Below, piece by piece: positions 1-8,579 of a stretch of DNA of 64,000 nt; positions within the stretch are counted from its first letter, which is position 1, and every line of letters starts with the position of its first letter. Source of the stretch: Actinomycetes bacterium. Its GTDB lineage: Bacteria; Actinomycetota; Acidimicrobiia; Acidimicrobiales; Ilumatobacteraceae. The stretch lies in the NCBI GenBank assembly GCA_023417265.1, contig JAEZFY010000344.1:1-64000 (forward strand), given 5' to 3'. Position numbers and translations under genes: made by a program. The notes below the pieces were generated by a model. That model was not told the origin of the DNA and ran no database searches. It saw only the letters and a program-made list of their open reading frames with translations.

Positions 1-698
1 AACTCCACTGGGTCGATCGCGACGATGAAACGCGCTCCGGCCATCCGGGCGCCCTGAACGGCGTTGATGCCCACGCCACCGATGCCCACCACCGCGACGA
101 TGTCGCCGGGGACGACCCCGGCGCGCCGCACGGCGGACCCCCAACCGGTGGTGACGCCGCAGCTGACCAGCGCGACGCACTCGAATGGTACGCCCGGCTC
201 GACGCGCACGACCGACATCTCCGACACGCAGGCGTACTGGCTGAACGTCCCGACTTTGGCCATCAAGGGGATCGGCGATCCGTTCAGGTGGTGGCGGTGC
301 GTTCCATCGGTGATCATGCCGCCACCGAGCGTTCCCGCCCCGTTGTCGCATAGGTTCTGGCTGCCGTTCACACAGCTCAGGCATCGGCCGCAGCTCGGGA
401 TGAAGCTGGCCGACACGTGATCGCCGACCTTTAGGTTCATGACGCCAGGACCAACCTCGCGGACGATGCCGGCGCCTTCGTGCCCACCCACGATCGGGTA
501 CAAGTCGGCGAGGGCCCACTTCTCGGCGAGCTCGGGTGGTGGAAGCAGGTCGCCGGTGACGAGGTGTTCGTCGGAGTGGCACAACCCGGCGGCCCGCCAT
601 TCCACGAGTAGCTCGCCGAATTTCGGCGGATCGACGTCGATCTCCTCGATCTCCCAGGAATGGCCGACACCTCGCAACACAGCGGCCCGAGATTTCAC
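1..698 (-). CDS. Zinc-dependent alcohol dehydrogenase, NDMA-dependent type (partial)
   Basis: The frame runs off the left edge, so only the N-terminal 232 codons are present. The start is GTG at 698, just after a GGGAG ribosome site. GLCHSDEH (residues 38-45) gives the catalytic-zinc Cys/His, GGHEGAG follows, and the structural-zinc cysteines lie in CGRCLSCVNGSQNLC. The nucleotide-binding GIGGVG is reached near the edge. This layout fits the actinobacterial NDMA-dependent alcohol dehydrogenases, which keep NAD tightly bound and usually rely on mycofactocin for turnover. It would oxidise an alcohol intermediate to aldehyde or ketone. It is divergent from the Baeyer-Villiger monooxygenase gene at 932, with a shared promoter region. 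The family is well supported; the exact class is inferred. Confidence 0.85.
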   Translation of the reverse strand, partial: MKSRAAVLRGVGHSWEIEEIDVDPPKFGELLVEWRAAGLCHSDEHLVTGDLLPPPELAEKWALADLYPIVGGHEGAGIVREVGPGVMNLKVGDHVSASFIPSCGRCLSCVNGSQNLCDNGAGTLGGGMITDGTHRHHLNGSPIPLMAKVGTFSQYACVSEMSVVRVEPGVPFECVALVSCGVTTGWGSAVRRAGVVPGDIVAVVGIGGVGINAVQGARMAGARFIVAIDPVE

Positions 699-795
699 GG
701 TTGTCTCCCTCTCAACCCCAAATGATGCGACGGCTCGCGGAGTCGCACAGGCGGCCGCGGTGCCGACGTGCTCTCCCCAGAGCCGACGTCGTTCC

Positions 796-831
796 GTTGT
801 ACCAGCCTGCGTGCACCGGGGCGTCCAACTG
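796..831 (-). promoter_or_regulatory. StrR-type half-site with possible -10, divergent ADH/BVMO region
   Basis: GTCCAACTG lies at 823-831 on the plus strand. Read towards the alcohol dehydrogenase it is CAGTTGGAC, followed after 21 bases by TACAAC (796-801), a weak -10 candidate. The 9-mer is the recurrent box of this window. The rest of the 233-base gap between 698 and 932 shows no gene. Confidence 0.45.
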
Positions 832-931
832 CTGCGCGGGTTGGGCGCGCTCGCGGCGACGGTCACCGCGCCGGCGTCGCGTCTCACTGGGGAACTTGAC
901 CCATTGTCTGCGCGATGGATCAATGCCGGGC

Positions 932-2611
932 ATGGATCGTGCCGCCCCACCCAACCTCGAATCGGAGCACGAGGAGCCGGGTGCGACCCCTGGGCGACCC
1001 GTCGACGCGGTGGTGATCGGAGCGGGCTTCGCCGGCCTCTATGCGATTCACCGCTTACGCAACGTCGCCGGCCGCACCGTGAAGGCGTTCGAGGCGAGCG
1101 ACAACGTGGGCGGCACGTGGAACCTCAACCGCTACCCCGGAGCACGCTGTGACTCGGAGGGCTACATCTACTGCTACTCGTTCGACGACGGTCTGCTCCA
1201 GGAGTGGGAGTGGTCGGGTAAGTACCCTGAGCAGGCCGAGTTGCTGCGATATCTCGAACACGTCGCCGAACGCTTTGACCTTCGCCGCAGCATCCGGTTC
1301 GGGACCTTCGTGTCGGCGGCCCACTTCGACGACGAACAGGCGCTTTGGAAGGTCACCACAGGTGAGGGTGCCGTGACCTGGGCGAGATTTCTCGTGACAT
1401 GCCTCGGGCATCTCAGCATCGCCAGCTACGTGCCTGAGATCGAGGGACTCGAGGACTTCGCCGGCTCGTGGCACCACACCGCGCGGTGGCCCCGCGAGGG
1501 TGTCGATCTCGCCGGCCTCCGGGTCGGTGTGATCGGCACCGGCTCTTCAGGTGTCCAGCTGATCCCAGTGGTGGCTCGCGAGGCCGCACACGTCACGGTG
1601 TTCCAGCGCAGCCCGCAGTACAGCATTCCTGCTCGGCACGAGACCGGGACCAAGCAATTCCTTGACGACGTCAAGTCTCGGTACGCCGACATCTGGGACG
1701 CCTGCAAGCGTTCCGCGGGCGGCTTCCCATGGCAGCACAATGGCCGATCGGCGCTCGACGACACTCCCGAGGAGCGGCGTGCGACCTACGAGCGATTGTG
1801 GGCGGAGGGCGGCGTGAAGTTCGCGCTCGGCTCGTACCGAGACCTGTCGCTCGATCTCGAAGCCAACCGCACGGTCTCGGACTTCATCCGCGAGAAGATC
1901 GCCGCGATCGTCGAGGACCCGGTGACTCGCGAGGCGTTGACCCCGTACGACCACCCGTTCATGTCACGCCGGCCGATCGTCGACACCAACTACTTCGAGA
2001 CGTTCAACCGATCGAACGTGGCCCTCGTCGACCTTCGCAAGGACCCGATCGTGCGCGTCACGGCAGACGGGATCCAGACCACCGCAGGCGAGATCCCTCT
2101 CGACCTGATTGTGTTCGCCACGGGATTCGACGCTGTGACCGGCCCGTTCTTCAACATCGACATTCGAGGCCGCGGGGGCCGGACGCTGACCGAGGCGTGG
2201 GCGAACGGCCCACAGACCTACCTCGGGCTCCAGACCCACGGCTTCCCGAACATGTTCATGATCACCGGACCCACGAGCGTCACCGGAAACCTGCCGCTCA
2301 ACGTCGAGCTTCACGTCGACTGGCTCGCCGGGTGCTTGGAGTTCTTGGAAGCACGGAACTGCGACGTCGTCGAACCGTCGGCCGACGCCCAGTCCGGGTG
2401 GATGAGCGAGGTTGCCGAGGCCAGCACGTCGTCGCTCACTGCGGGAACCGACTCGTGGTTCAACGGCGGCAACATTCCGGGCAAGGCTCGCAGCATGCTC
2501 TTCTACTTCGGACACTTCGGGAAGTATCGGACCCGCCTCGAGTCGAACGCAGCCGGGGGATACGGAGGCTTCGAATTCAGCTCGTCGGGGGCGAGGCGAG
2601 GGGTCACGTGA
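932..2611 (+). CDS. Flavin-dependent monooxygenase, Baeyer-Villiger type
   Basis: Type I Baeyer-Villiger monooxygenase of about 559 residues: FAD- and NADPH-dependent insertion of oxygen next to a ketone, giving a lactone or ester. An N-terminal FAD Rossmann motif VIGAGFAGL (residues 28-36) is followed by GGTWNLNRYPGARCD, typical of the cyclohexanone monooxygenase group. The family fingerprint FxGxxxHxxxWP reads FAGSWHHTARWP (176-187), and a second NADPH-binding motif GTGSSG lies near residue 203. The frame is open from further upstream, but homology begins only after 932. ATG 923 is an alternative start and neither has a strong ribosome site. Its stop overlaps the next start (GTGA), so it is translationally coupled to the CoA ligase. 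Confidence 0.9.
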   Translation: MDRAAPPNLESEHEEPGATPGRPVDAVVIGAGFAGLYAIHRLRNVAGRTVKAFEASDNVGGTWNLNRYPGARCDSEGYIYCYSFDDGLLQEWEWSGKYPEQAELLRYLEHVAERFDLRRSIRFGTFVSAAHFDDEQALWKVTTGEGAVTWARFLVTCLGHLSIASYVPEIEGLEDFAGSWHHTARWPREGVDLAGLRVGVIGTGSSGVQLIPVVAREAAHVTVFQRSPQYSIPARHETGTKQFLDDVKSRYADIWDACKRSAGGFPWQHNGRSALDDTPEERRATYERLWAEGGVKFALGSYRDLSLDLEANRTVSDFIREKIAAIVEDPVTREALTPYDHPFMSRRPIVDTNYFETFNRSNVALVDLRKDPIVRVTADGIQTTAGEIPLDLIVFATGFDAVTGPFFNIDIRGRGGRTLTEAWANGPQTYLGLQTHGFPNMFMITGPTSVTGNLPLNVELHVDWLAGCLEFLEARNCDVVEPSADAQSGWMSEVAEASTSSLTAGTDSWFNGGNIPGKARSMLFYFGHFGKYRTRLESNAAGGYGGFEFSSSGARRGVT

Positions 2612-4251
2612 CGGACTTCGATGTCGAGTCGCTGTTCAACCGGCGGGCCGACCGGCGGTGGGATCGCACCGCCGTGGGTGACATCCTCGAGCGAGTCGCC
2701 GTGGCCCGGCCGGACGCGGAGGCGTTTGTGGGCCTGCCGGGTGCGTTCGCCAGCTCCGACTTCGAGCGCCTGACGTATCGCCAGGCCGACGAGTGGGCGA
2801 ACCGATTCGCCAATGCTCTGCTCGACCGTGGATTGGTACGCGGTGATCGGGTGTTGATGGCGTGCGAGAACAGCATCGAGGCAATGGTCATCAAGTTCGG
2901 GGTCGCCAAGGCGGGGTGCGTGGCGGTGCCGATCAATCCGCGGCAGGTGGCCGACTTCGTCGCACACGCCCTCGCGTTGACTCGCCCAGCCCTCGTGATC
3001 GCCGATGAGCAATGGGCCGACGTGCCTGTCCGCGCCGGCCGCGACGTCGACGCGGTGCTCGCGTGGGACGGCGAGGCCGGGAGCACCGGCCTGCACCCGT
3101 TCTGCGCCGCCGCCTCGTCAAGTCCGCCGGAGGTGACGATCCACGGCGACGACATCTGGCAGCTGTTGTTCACGTCCGGCACGACGGCCATGCCGAAGGC
3201 CGTCATGATCTCGCACAACTACTCGTACTTGCTGGCCCTCTCTTGGGTGCCGACGCTCGTTCGTGGGTTGCGTCACGAGTCGCACCTACGACTCGCTACG
3301 TGTGCGCCGGTGGCGTTCCACGTCGGTGATCAGGGCTTCATCCTGCCGTCGCTGCTGAGCGGAGGCACCGCGATCATGGGGCGCCGCTGGGACCCGGTGG
3401 TACTGGCACGCGCTGTGCGCGACGAGCGCGCGACACTCGTGCACGGTGGAGCCCATCGGCTGGCGATGGAGCTGCTCACCGAACTCGAGCGGCTCGGTTC
3501 AGGGGCCGGCGCGTCGCTGACGGGGTTTCTGCACGCCACCGGGCTGCTCGAGCCGCGCGAGCTGGCACGCATCGAGGCGTTGTCGGACGGAATCTCGGTG
3601 ACCTACCTCGCCGGTCAGACGGAGAGCTGCACCAGCCATCGGTTCGTCTACGACGTCTCGGAGGAGCGCTATGCGCGCGCCGTCGCTGATCCGGTCAACG
3701 TCGTGGGGCCGCCGACCCCGCTCTTGGCGTCGGTTGTCATCGATGTCGATGAACCTCACGAGGTACTCGATCACGGGGCGGTGGGGGAACTCGTCTACCG
3801 CTCGCCGGTCATGACCCCGGGTTACTTCCGCGATCCGGCTGCCACCGAGGAGGCCTTCGCCGGTGGGTGGTTCCACTCGGGTGACCTCGGGACGACCGAG
3901 CCGGCTGGCGATCGAACGATGAACGGACGTCTCAAGGACCTGATCAAGACCGGAGGCGAGAACGTCGCGGCGATTCGGGTCGAGCAAGTCCTGCTCCGTC
4001 ACCCGGGTGTCGCCGACGTCGCGGTGATCGGTCTGCCGGACGAGCGCTGGGGTGAGGAGGTCGTCGCTGTCGTCGTCGCCGAGCAAGGTGTCGCGTGCCC
4101 GGCCGACGAGCTGATCGCATTCGCTCGTGCGCAACTCGCCGGCTTCGAAACACCGAAGCGAGTGATCTTCGCCGACGAGCTTCCCCTTGGGGTGGGCGCC
4201 AAGGTGCTCAAGCACGAGCTGCGGCGGCGGTATCGCACGTTGAAGGATTGA
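2608..4251 (+). CDS. Acyl-CoA synthetase (AMP-forming)
   Basis: ANL-superfamily ligase of 547 residues that activates a carboxylic acid as acyl-adenylate and then acyl-CoA. The P-loop-like motif reads LFTSGTTAMPKAV, YLAGQTE stands in the A5 position, and GRLKDLIKTGGENV is the hinge/A8 region; the C-terminal lysine is in GAKVLKHELRRR. The GTG start at 2608 overlaps the monooxygenase stop by 4 bp, which fixes the start and implies one transcript. The likely role is to activate the acid made after Baeyer-Villiger ring opening and lactone hydrolysis. Substrate specificity cannot be read from the sequence. Confidence 0.9.
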   Translation: MTDFDVESLFNRRADRRWDRTAVGDILERVAVARPDAEAFVGLPGAFASSDFERLTYRQADEWANRFANALLDRGLVRGDRVLMACENSIEAMVIKFGVAKAGCVAVPINPRQVADFVAHALALTRPALVIADEQWADVPVRAGRDVDAVLAWDGEAGSTGLHPFCAAASSSPPEVTIHGDDIWQLLFTSGTTAMPKAVMISHNYSYLLALSWVPTLVRGLRHESHLRLATCAPVAFHVGDQGFILPSLLSGGTAIMGRRWDPVVLARAVRDERATLVHGGAHRLAMELLTELERLGSGAGASLTGFLHATGLLEPRELARIEALSDGISVTYLAGQTESCTSHRFVYDVSEERYARAVADPVNVVGPPTPLLASVVIDVDEPHEVLDHGAVGELVYRSPVMTPGYFRDPAATEEAFAGGWFHSGDLGTTEPAGDRTMNGRLKDLIKTGGENVAAIRVEQVLLRHPGVADVAVIGLPDERWGEEVVAVVVAEQGVACPADELIAFARAQLAGFETPKRVIFADELPLGVGAKVLKHELRRRYRTLKD

Positions 4252-4264
4252 CAGGTCGGTCCCA

Positions 4265-4309
4265 CAGTTGGACGTCCAGCGGAACCCACTCGGGACTCGG
4301 CGTTACGGT
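4265..4309 (+). promoter_or_regulatory. CAGTTGGAC box with TACGGT -10, binding-protein promoter
   Basis: CAGTTGGAC at 4265-4273 is followed after exactly 30 bases by TACGGT (4304-4309). The same 30-base spacing to the same hexamer occurs at 39665-39709. It lies in the 131-base gap before the substrate-binding lipoprotein, whose start is 74 bases beyond the hexamer. Confidence 0.6.
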
Positions 4310-4382
4310 CCGATTGGACGCCAATCGGCGTCACAGGTGACCTGGAGGGGCCAGGTCGCGCTCACGGGGAGGAACCACTCGC

Positions 4383-5714
4383 ATGTCGAACCACCAGGTC
4401 TCACGCAGGCGCCGGCTCGGCGCGCTGGCCGTCACAGCTGCGTTCACGCTCGCCGCCTGTGGCGGCGACGATTCCGCGGACGAGCCAGGCGACAGTTCGG
4501 TCACACCGCAATCGACGGCTGGCGAGCGGGCCCCGGCCACCTCCGACGCCTCCCCCGCCACGACCGCGACGACGAGTCACCCATCGACCTCGGCGCCGAG
4601 CGGCTCGGAACCGGAAGCGACGGCGCCACCGGCCGGTGAGCCGACTGGCGACCCGGTGATCGTGTATCACACCGACACCGGCACGCAGGGCGACATCGAC
4701 GACGTTCTGGCTGCGATCGAGTCGGGCGTCAACGCTCGCGGTGGCATCGCTGGGCGGCCACTCGAGCTGAAGTTGTGCCGCGACAACCAGGATGTGAACG
4801 AGGCTTCACGGTGCGCCCAGACCGCCGTTGATGACGGCGCGATCGCGATCGTCGGCAACTCGACGACCTGCGGATCCCAGCTCGCCGACATCCTCGCATC
4901 TGCGCAGCTGGCCTCGGTGTCCGATCAGTACTTCTGTCCGGATCTCTTCGCCAGTGAGAACGTATTCCCTTTCAACGCCGGCTTCCTCAGCGCGTCGGCC
5001 GCGACCGCCCTGGGGGTCGAGTTCTTCGATCAGCCGAACGTCCTCGTGGCGACGATCGACGCTCCGGCAACGCATGCCTACGTGGAATTGCTCGGTGGCG
5101 TCGTGGCGCCGGCAGGAGGGACGGTGACGAAGACTGTCTTCATCCCGCTCACGGTGACCGACATGGCGCCCTACGCGGCCCAACTGGCCAACGAGGAAGG
5201 ACTGCTGGCTGAGGGGAACACCCTCGACATCGCGGCTCGTCTCTACAAGGAACTACAGCAGCAAGGCTTCGAGCAGCCCGTGATCGTGAGCCCCACTACG
5301 TTCGACGCCGGAGTGATCGAGGCCAACTTTGAGAACCCCACGAACTTTTACCTCGGATCCGGCTTCGATCTCGACTCCGAAGGCTTTGCCATGTTCAACG
5401 CCGACCTCACGGAGTTCGCGCCCGAGTACACCCGGCGAAACGGCGTGATGCAGGCGGTCTGGCTCGGCGTCAACGTGCTGGCCGACGTCGCTCCGGAGCT
5501 GCCCGAGCTCTCGTCGGCCGCCGTGCTGGAGTACTTCCAGACGGCAACCGACATAGACACGTTCGGGATGTCGACCAAGCCCCTCAACTTCACGGTGAAG
5601 AACGACGCGATGGGTGGCACGATCCCGCAGGTCTCGAACGACCTGGTCGCGCTGTACCGTTACGAGGACGGCGAGCTGATCCGCGAGTCGGACTGGGTCG
5701 ACGTTCTCGAGTGA
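4383..5714 (+). CDS. ABC transporter substrate-binding lipoprotein, branched-chain amino acid (LivK) type
   Basis: Periplasmic-binding-protein type I (Leu/Ile/Val family) lipoprotein of 443 residues. The signal peptide has an Arg-rich n-region (RRRR, 8-11), a hydrophobic core and the lipobox LAAC with Cys26 as lipidation site. A Ser/Thr/Pro/Glu-rich linker (about 30-85) precedes the two-lobe binding domain. It should capture a solute at the outer membrane face and deliver it to a Liv-type permease. The only such permease here is the fused transporter at 41046, about 36 kb away, and both have the CAGTTGGAC/CAGTTAGAC-N30-TACGGT promoter. In this region such systems often import organic acids or terpenoid/steroid-like compounds rather than amino acids; the ligand is unknown. 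Confidence 0.9.
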   Translation: MSNHQVSRRRRLGALAVTAAFTLAACGGDDSADEPGDSSVTPQSTAGERAPATSDASPATTATTSHPSTSAPSGSEPEATAPPAGEPTGDPVIVYHTDTGTQGDIDDVLAAIESGVNARGGIAGRPLELKLCRDNQDVNEASRCAQTAVDDGAIAIVGNSTTCGSQLADILASAQLASVSDQYFCPDLFASENVFPFNAGFLSASAATALGVEFFDQPNVLVATIDAPATHAYVELLGGVVAPAGGTVTKTVFIPLTVTDMAPYAAQLANEEGLLAEGNTLDIAARLYKELQQQGFEQPVIVSPTTFDAGVIEANFENPTNFYLGSGFDLDSEGFAMFNADLTEFAPEYTRRNGVMQAVWLGVNVLADVAPELPELSSAAVLEYFQTATDIDTFGMSTKPLNFTVKNDAMGGTIPQVSNDLVALYRYEDGELIRESDWVDVLE

Positions 5715-5728
5715 TTCCCCCCGCAGGC

Positions 5729-5757
5729 GATGGGCCGGGCAGCTGGCCCGGCCCATC
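5729..5757 (+). terminator. GC-rich hairpin after the binding-protein gene
   Basis: A perfect 12-bp stem GATGGGCCGGGC (5729-5740) pairs with GCCCGGCCCATC (5746-5757) across a 5-base loop, 14 bases after the stop codon. There is no U-tract, as is common for actinobacterial hairpin terminators. Confidence 0.65.
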
Positions 5758-5790
5758 GGTGCGTTCCGGCGACGAAGCCCAGGAGGCGAT

Positions 5791-7434
5791 GTGAGCGATC
5801 GATCGGAGCGTCCGTGGTTGACGTCGTTTGCGCCCGGTGATCCCGCCGAGCTGCCAACCGACATCGGCGGGCCGCTCGACCTGTTCGACGCCGCGCTGGC
5901 GACCGACCCGGATCAACCGTTGCTCCACTACTTCGGCACCACGCTGACGGTGGGCGACGTGCACCGCGCGTCGGAAGCGCTGGCCGCCGGGCTCGGTGGC
6001 CTCGGCATCGGGCCTGGTGGGCGGGTCGTCGTCTTTCTGCAGAGCTGCCCCCAGTTCGTAGTGACGGCGATCGCGGTGTGGAAGCTCGGAGCGACGCTGG
6101 TTCCCGCGAATCCCATGCTGCGCAGTGAAGAGCTGGCATACGTCGTCGGCGACTCGGGCGCCACCGTGGTGGTCGCGCTGGCATCACTCTGGCGTGACGT
6201 GGTGGTACGCACCGACCTGAGTGGGGCGCAGGTGGTGGTCACGTCCGACGCTGCGTTCGTGGGGGATGCTGAGCACCCGTCCGTAATTCCACCCGATGTC
6301 GGTGCACCGCGCGGGGCAATCGACTTCGGATCACTGCTGTCGACGCTGCCAGTTCCGCTGCCGGCACGTCCGTCGGCGACCGACCTTGCGGCGATCTCGT
6401 ACACATCGGGAACCACCGGGCGCCCGAAGGGTGCCATGAACACGCATGGAGCCATGGCCTTCAACGCCGTCGCCAAGCACCGATGGTTCGGCATCGACGA
6501 ACGCGATGTTCTGCTCGGCGTGGCGCCGCTGTTCCACATCACCGGGCTGGTGGCGCACCTCACGCTTGCCCTGGTGGGTCCGAATCCTCTGGTGCTGCCT
6601 TTTAGGTTCGCCCCCGATGTGGTGATCGACCTGATCGAGCGATACCGGCCGACGTTCTCGATCGGCGCGATCACGGCGTATCTGGCGATGCTCGGTCACC
6701 CCGACGTCGACTGCCGCGACCTGTCGTCGCTCGTCAAGGTGTACAGCGGCGGGGCCCCGGTGTCGGCGGCGACCGTCGACGAGTTTCGGCGTCGCGTCGG
6801 CCCGACCATCCGCAACGCCTACGGGCTGACCGAATCGACGGCGGCTACGCATCTGGTGCCTCGACATCTGCCGAATCGCGTCGACCCGACCTTCGGTGCG
6901 CTCTCGATCGGGGTGCCGTACTTCAACACCGACGTGGTAATCGCCGGCGAGGATGGCACACCCCAAGAACCAGGGGCGATCGGCGAGCTGGTGGTCCGTG
7001 GTCCGCAGCTCGCCGACGGATATTGGCTCCGGCCGGATGCCACCGCCGAGGCGTTCACCGAGCAGGGGTTCCGAACCGGTGATGTCGGATTCATGGATGC
7101 GGACGGCTGGTTTTACATCGTCGACCGCAGCAAGGACATGATCATCGCCTCCGGGTACAAGGTGTGGCCACGAGAGGTCGAGGACGTCCTGTTCGGGCAC
7201 CCGGCGGTCCGGGAGGCGGCTGTGGTCGGTGTACCCGACGAGTACCGCGGCGAGACCGTGCAGGCGTTCATCGTGGCGCGCGAAGGCGAGCCGGTCGACC
7301 CGTCCCAGGTGATCGAGTTCTGCCGGCAACGTCTCGCCGCGTACAAGGTGCCACGGCGGGTCACCCTGGTGGCTGAGTTGCCCAAGACGGCCTCCGGGAA
7401 GGTGCTGCGGCGGGTGCTTCGCGACGGCCCGTAG
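5791..7434 (+). CDS. Acyl-CoA synthetase, FadD-like
   Basis: AMP-forming acyl-CoA ligase of 547 residues. The GTG start at 5791 follows a strong AGGAGG site. The motifs are in order: ISYTSGTTGRPKGAM (ATP-binding A3), AYGLTEST (A5), GFRTGDVGFMD (A7), DRSKDMIIASGYKVWP (A8 hinge) and the catalytic PKTASGKVLRR lysine near the C-terminus. All key residues are intact, so it should be active. The sequence looks most like FadD3/FadD17-style ligases that activate ring-derived acids, but this is an impression, not proof. It follows the lipoprotein terminator hairpin and so probably has its own promoter or is read through; the next gene is a VOC protein. Confidence 0.9.
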   Translation: MSDRSERPWLTSFAPGDPAELPTDIGGPLDLFDAALATDPDQPLLHYFGTTLTVGDVHRASEALAAGLGGLGIGPGGRVVVFLQSCPQFVVTAIAVWKLGATLVPANPMLRSEELAYVVGDSGATVVVALASLWRDVVVRTDLSGAQVVVTSDAAFVGDAEHPSVIPPDVGAPRGAIDFGSLLSTLPVPLPARPSATDLAAISYTSGTTGRPKGAMNTHGAMAFNAVAKHRWFGIDERDVLLGVAPLFHITGLVAHLTLALVGPNPLVLPFRFAPDVVIDLIERYRPTFSIGAITAYLAMLGHPDVDCRDLSSLVKVYSGGAPVSAATVDEFRRRVGPTIRNAYGLTESTAATHLVPRHLPNRVDPTFGALSIGVPYFNTDVVIAGEDGTPQEPGAIGELVVRGPQLADGYWLRPDATAEAFTEQGFRTGDVGFMDADGWFYIVDRSKDMIIASGYKVWPREVEDVLFGHPAVREAAVVGVPDEYRGETVQAFIVAREGEPVDPSQVIEFCRQRLAAYKVPRRVTLVAELPKTASGKVLRRVLRDGP

Positions 7435-7467
7435 AGGCCGAATAGCGGCTCGCCGTGCGGCACGATC

Positions 7468-7482
7468 CAGCCCGATGGGCTG
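7468..7482 (+). terminator. Small hairpin after the CoA ligase
   Basis: CAGCCC (7468-7473) pairs with GGGCTG (7477-7482) across a 3-base loop, 34 bases after the stop. The stem is short, so this is a weak terminator candidate. The gap 7435-7600 holds nothing else recognised. Confidence 0.3.
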
Positions 7483-7600
7483 CGGTGCCTCACGCGGGCC
7501 GCTACCGGCTGAGGCGTGGCGCGTCCGACTGCGTCGCGCGATGCATCCCGGTACGGTGCCCGAAGCGCGGGCGCGCCGCGCGGGCTCGGAGGGAGTGATC

Positions 7601-8464
7601 GTGGCTGAACACGAGGTGCGGTGGTGCTTCCACACGACGGCGATGATGACGGACTACGAGCGCACGCGCGACGCCTTGATCGATCTCGTCGGCTTGAGGG
7701 TTCTGGAGGACAGCCGGCTTGAGGACCCGCGCCTCGGTCGGCGCGGGGGCATGGCACAGATCGCCGACGGCATCTTGGAGATCGGCGAACCGATCGTGGA
7801 GGGCGGAGCGACCGATCGATTCGTCAAGCGGTTCGGGTCGCACATGAGCTCGATCGCACTGCAGGTCGCCGACATCGATGCGACCGTCGCGCACCTCGAA
7901 CGGCATGACGTTCGGGTCGCCAGTCGGCCGATGCCGGAGGTGGTGTTCACAACCCCGGGCGACACGGCCGGGATCTCGTTCGAGTGGTACGGCGGTTCTT
8001 CGCCGAGAGACCCCCGTTGGGGCGGACCGCTGCCTGACCTCGTCAAGCCGCCGTTGCTCGATGTCATCGAGATCGCCTTCGCGGGATGTGTCGTGGCCGA
8101 CCCACGCGCCGACGCGCGCCGGCTCGCCGAGTTGTGTGGAACTGCGGTCACCTTCGTCGACGAGGCGGCGGAGCCCGGACACCCTGTGGCGGGCATCAGC
8201 ATCGGCGACTGCACCCTCGCGCTCTTCCCGCTCCCGGAGTCGGAACACGCCAGCCACGACCTGTGGGCGTGGGCCTACGCACGCCCACAGGCGGCAAACC
8301 TGGGACTGCGAGTCGAGTCCGTCGACCGTGCAGCCGATGCGTTGGCCGGCGCCGGCGTTGCGATCACCCGCCGTGACTCCCGCATGGTCGTGATCGACCC
8401 AGCAGCCACGGGCGGCGTCACGCTGGTGCTCGTCGAAGCGCGCCTGCCCAGCGATCCGCGCTGA
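7601..8464 (+). CDS. VOC-superfamily protein with two glyoxalase-like modules
   Basis: About 287 residues, GTG start at 7601 with GGAGGGA six bases upstream; the frame is open further upstream but without a ribosome site or homology. The protein contains two glyoxalase/bleomycin-resistance/dioxygenase-like halves (about 5-120 and 150-280), the first with the typical HMSSIALQVADIDATVAHL strand-helix unit. Such proteins use a divalent metal in small lyases, isomerases, epimerases or ring-cleaving dioxygenases. I cannot identify a full metal triad with confidence, so the reaction is unknown. The position after a CoA ligase suggests a step in the same degradation pathway. Confidence 0.65.
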   Translation: MAEHEVRWCFHTTAMMTDYERTRDALIDLVGLRVLEDSRLEDPRLGRRGGMAQIADGILEIGEPIVEGGATDRFVKRFGSHMSSIALQVADIDATVAHLERHDVRVASRPMPEVVFTTPGDTAGISFEWYGGSSPRDPRWGGPLPDLVKPPLLDVIEIAFAGCVVADPRADARRLAELCGTAVTFVDEAAEPGHPVAGISIGDCTLALFPLPESEHASHDLWAWAYARPQAANLGLRVESVDRAADALAGAGVAITRRDSRMVVIDPAATGGVTLVLVEARLPSDPR

Positions 8465-8510
8465 CGCGTCGAGGGGGATTTGACCCGTGTCCCTGAATGC
8501 GCGACGCTGT

Positions 8511-8524
8511 CTAACTGAAGTTAG
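8511..8524. promoter_or_regulatory. Palindromic operator CTAACTGAAGTTAG, StrR-like gene 1
   Basis: CTAACT and AGTTAG form a perfect inverted repeat around GA. With the preceding bases the left arm reads GTCTAACTG, one base from the GTCCAACTG box found across the window. It lies 56 bases before the regulator start. The same sequence recurs at 57442 and a near copy at 22348, each just upstream of a paralogous regulator gene, so autoregulation is likely. Confidence 0.7.
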
Positions 8525-8579
8525 ATTGCCGCGGGGGACGCACCGCGTGAGACGCTGATCAGCCGAGGGGGAATGAGTC

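Noticed and set aside
64..420. Open frame on the plus strand at the left edge
   Set aside because: It is antisense to the alcohol dehydrogenase, whose protein motifs are unambiguous.
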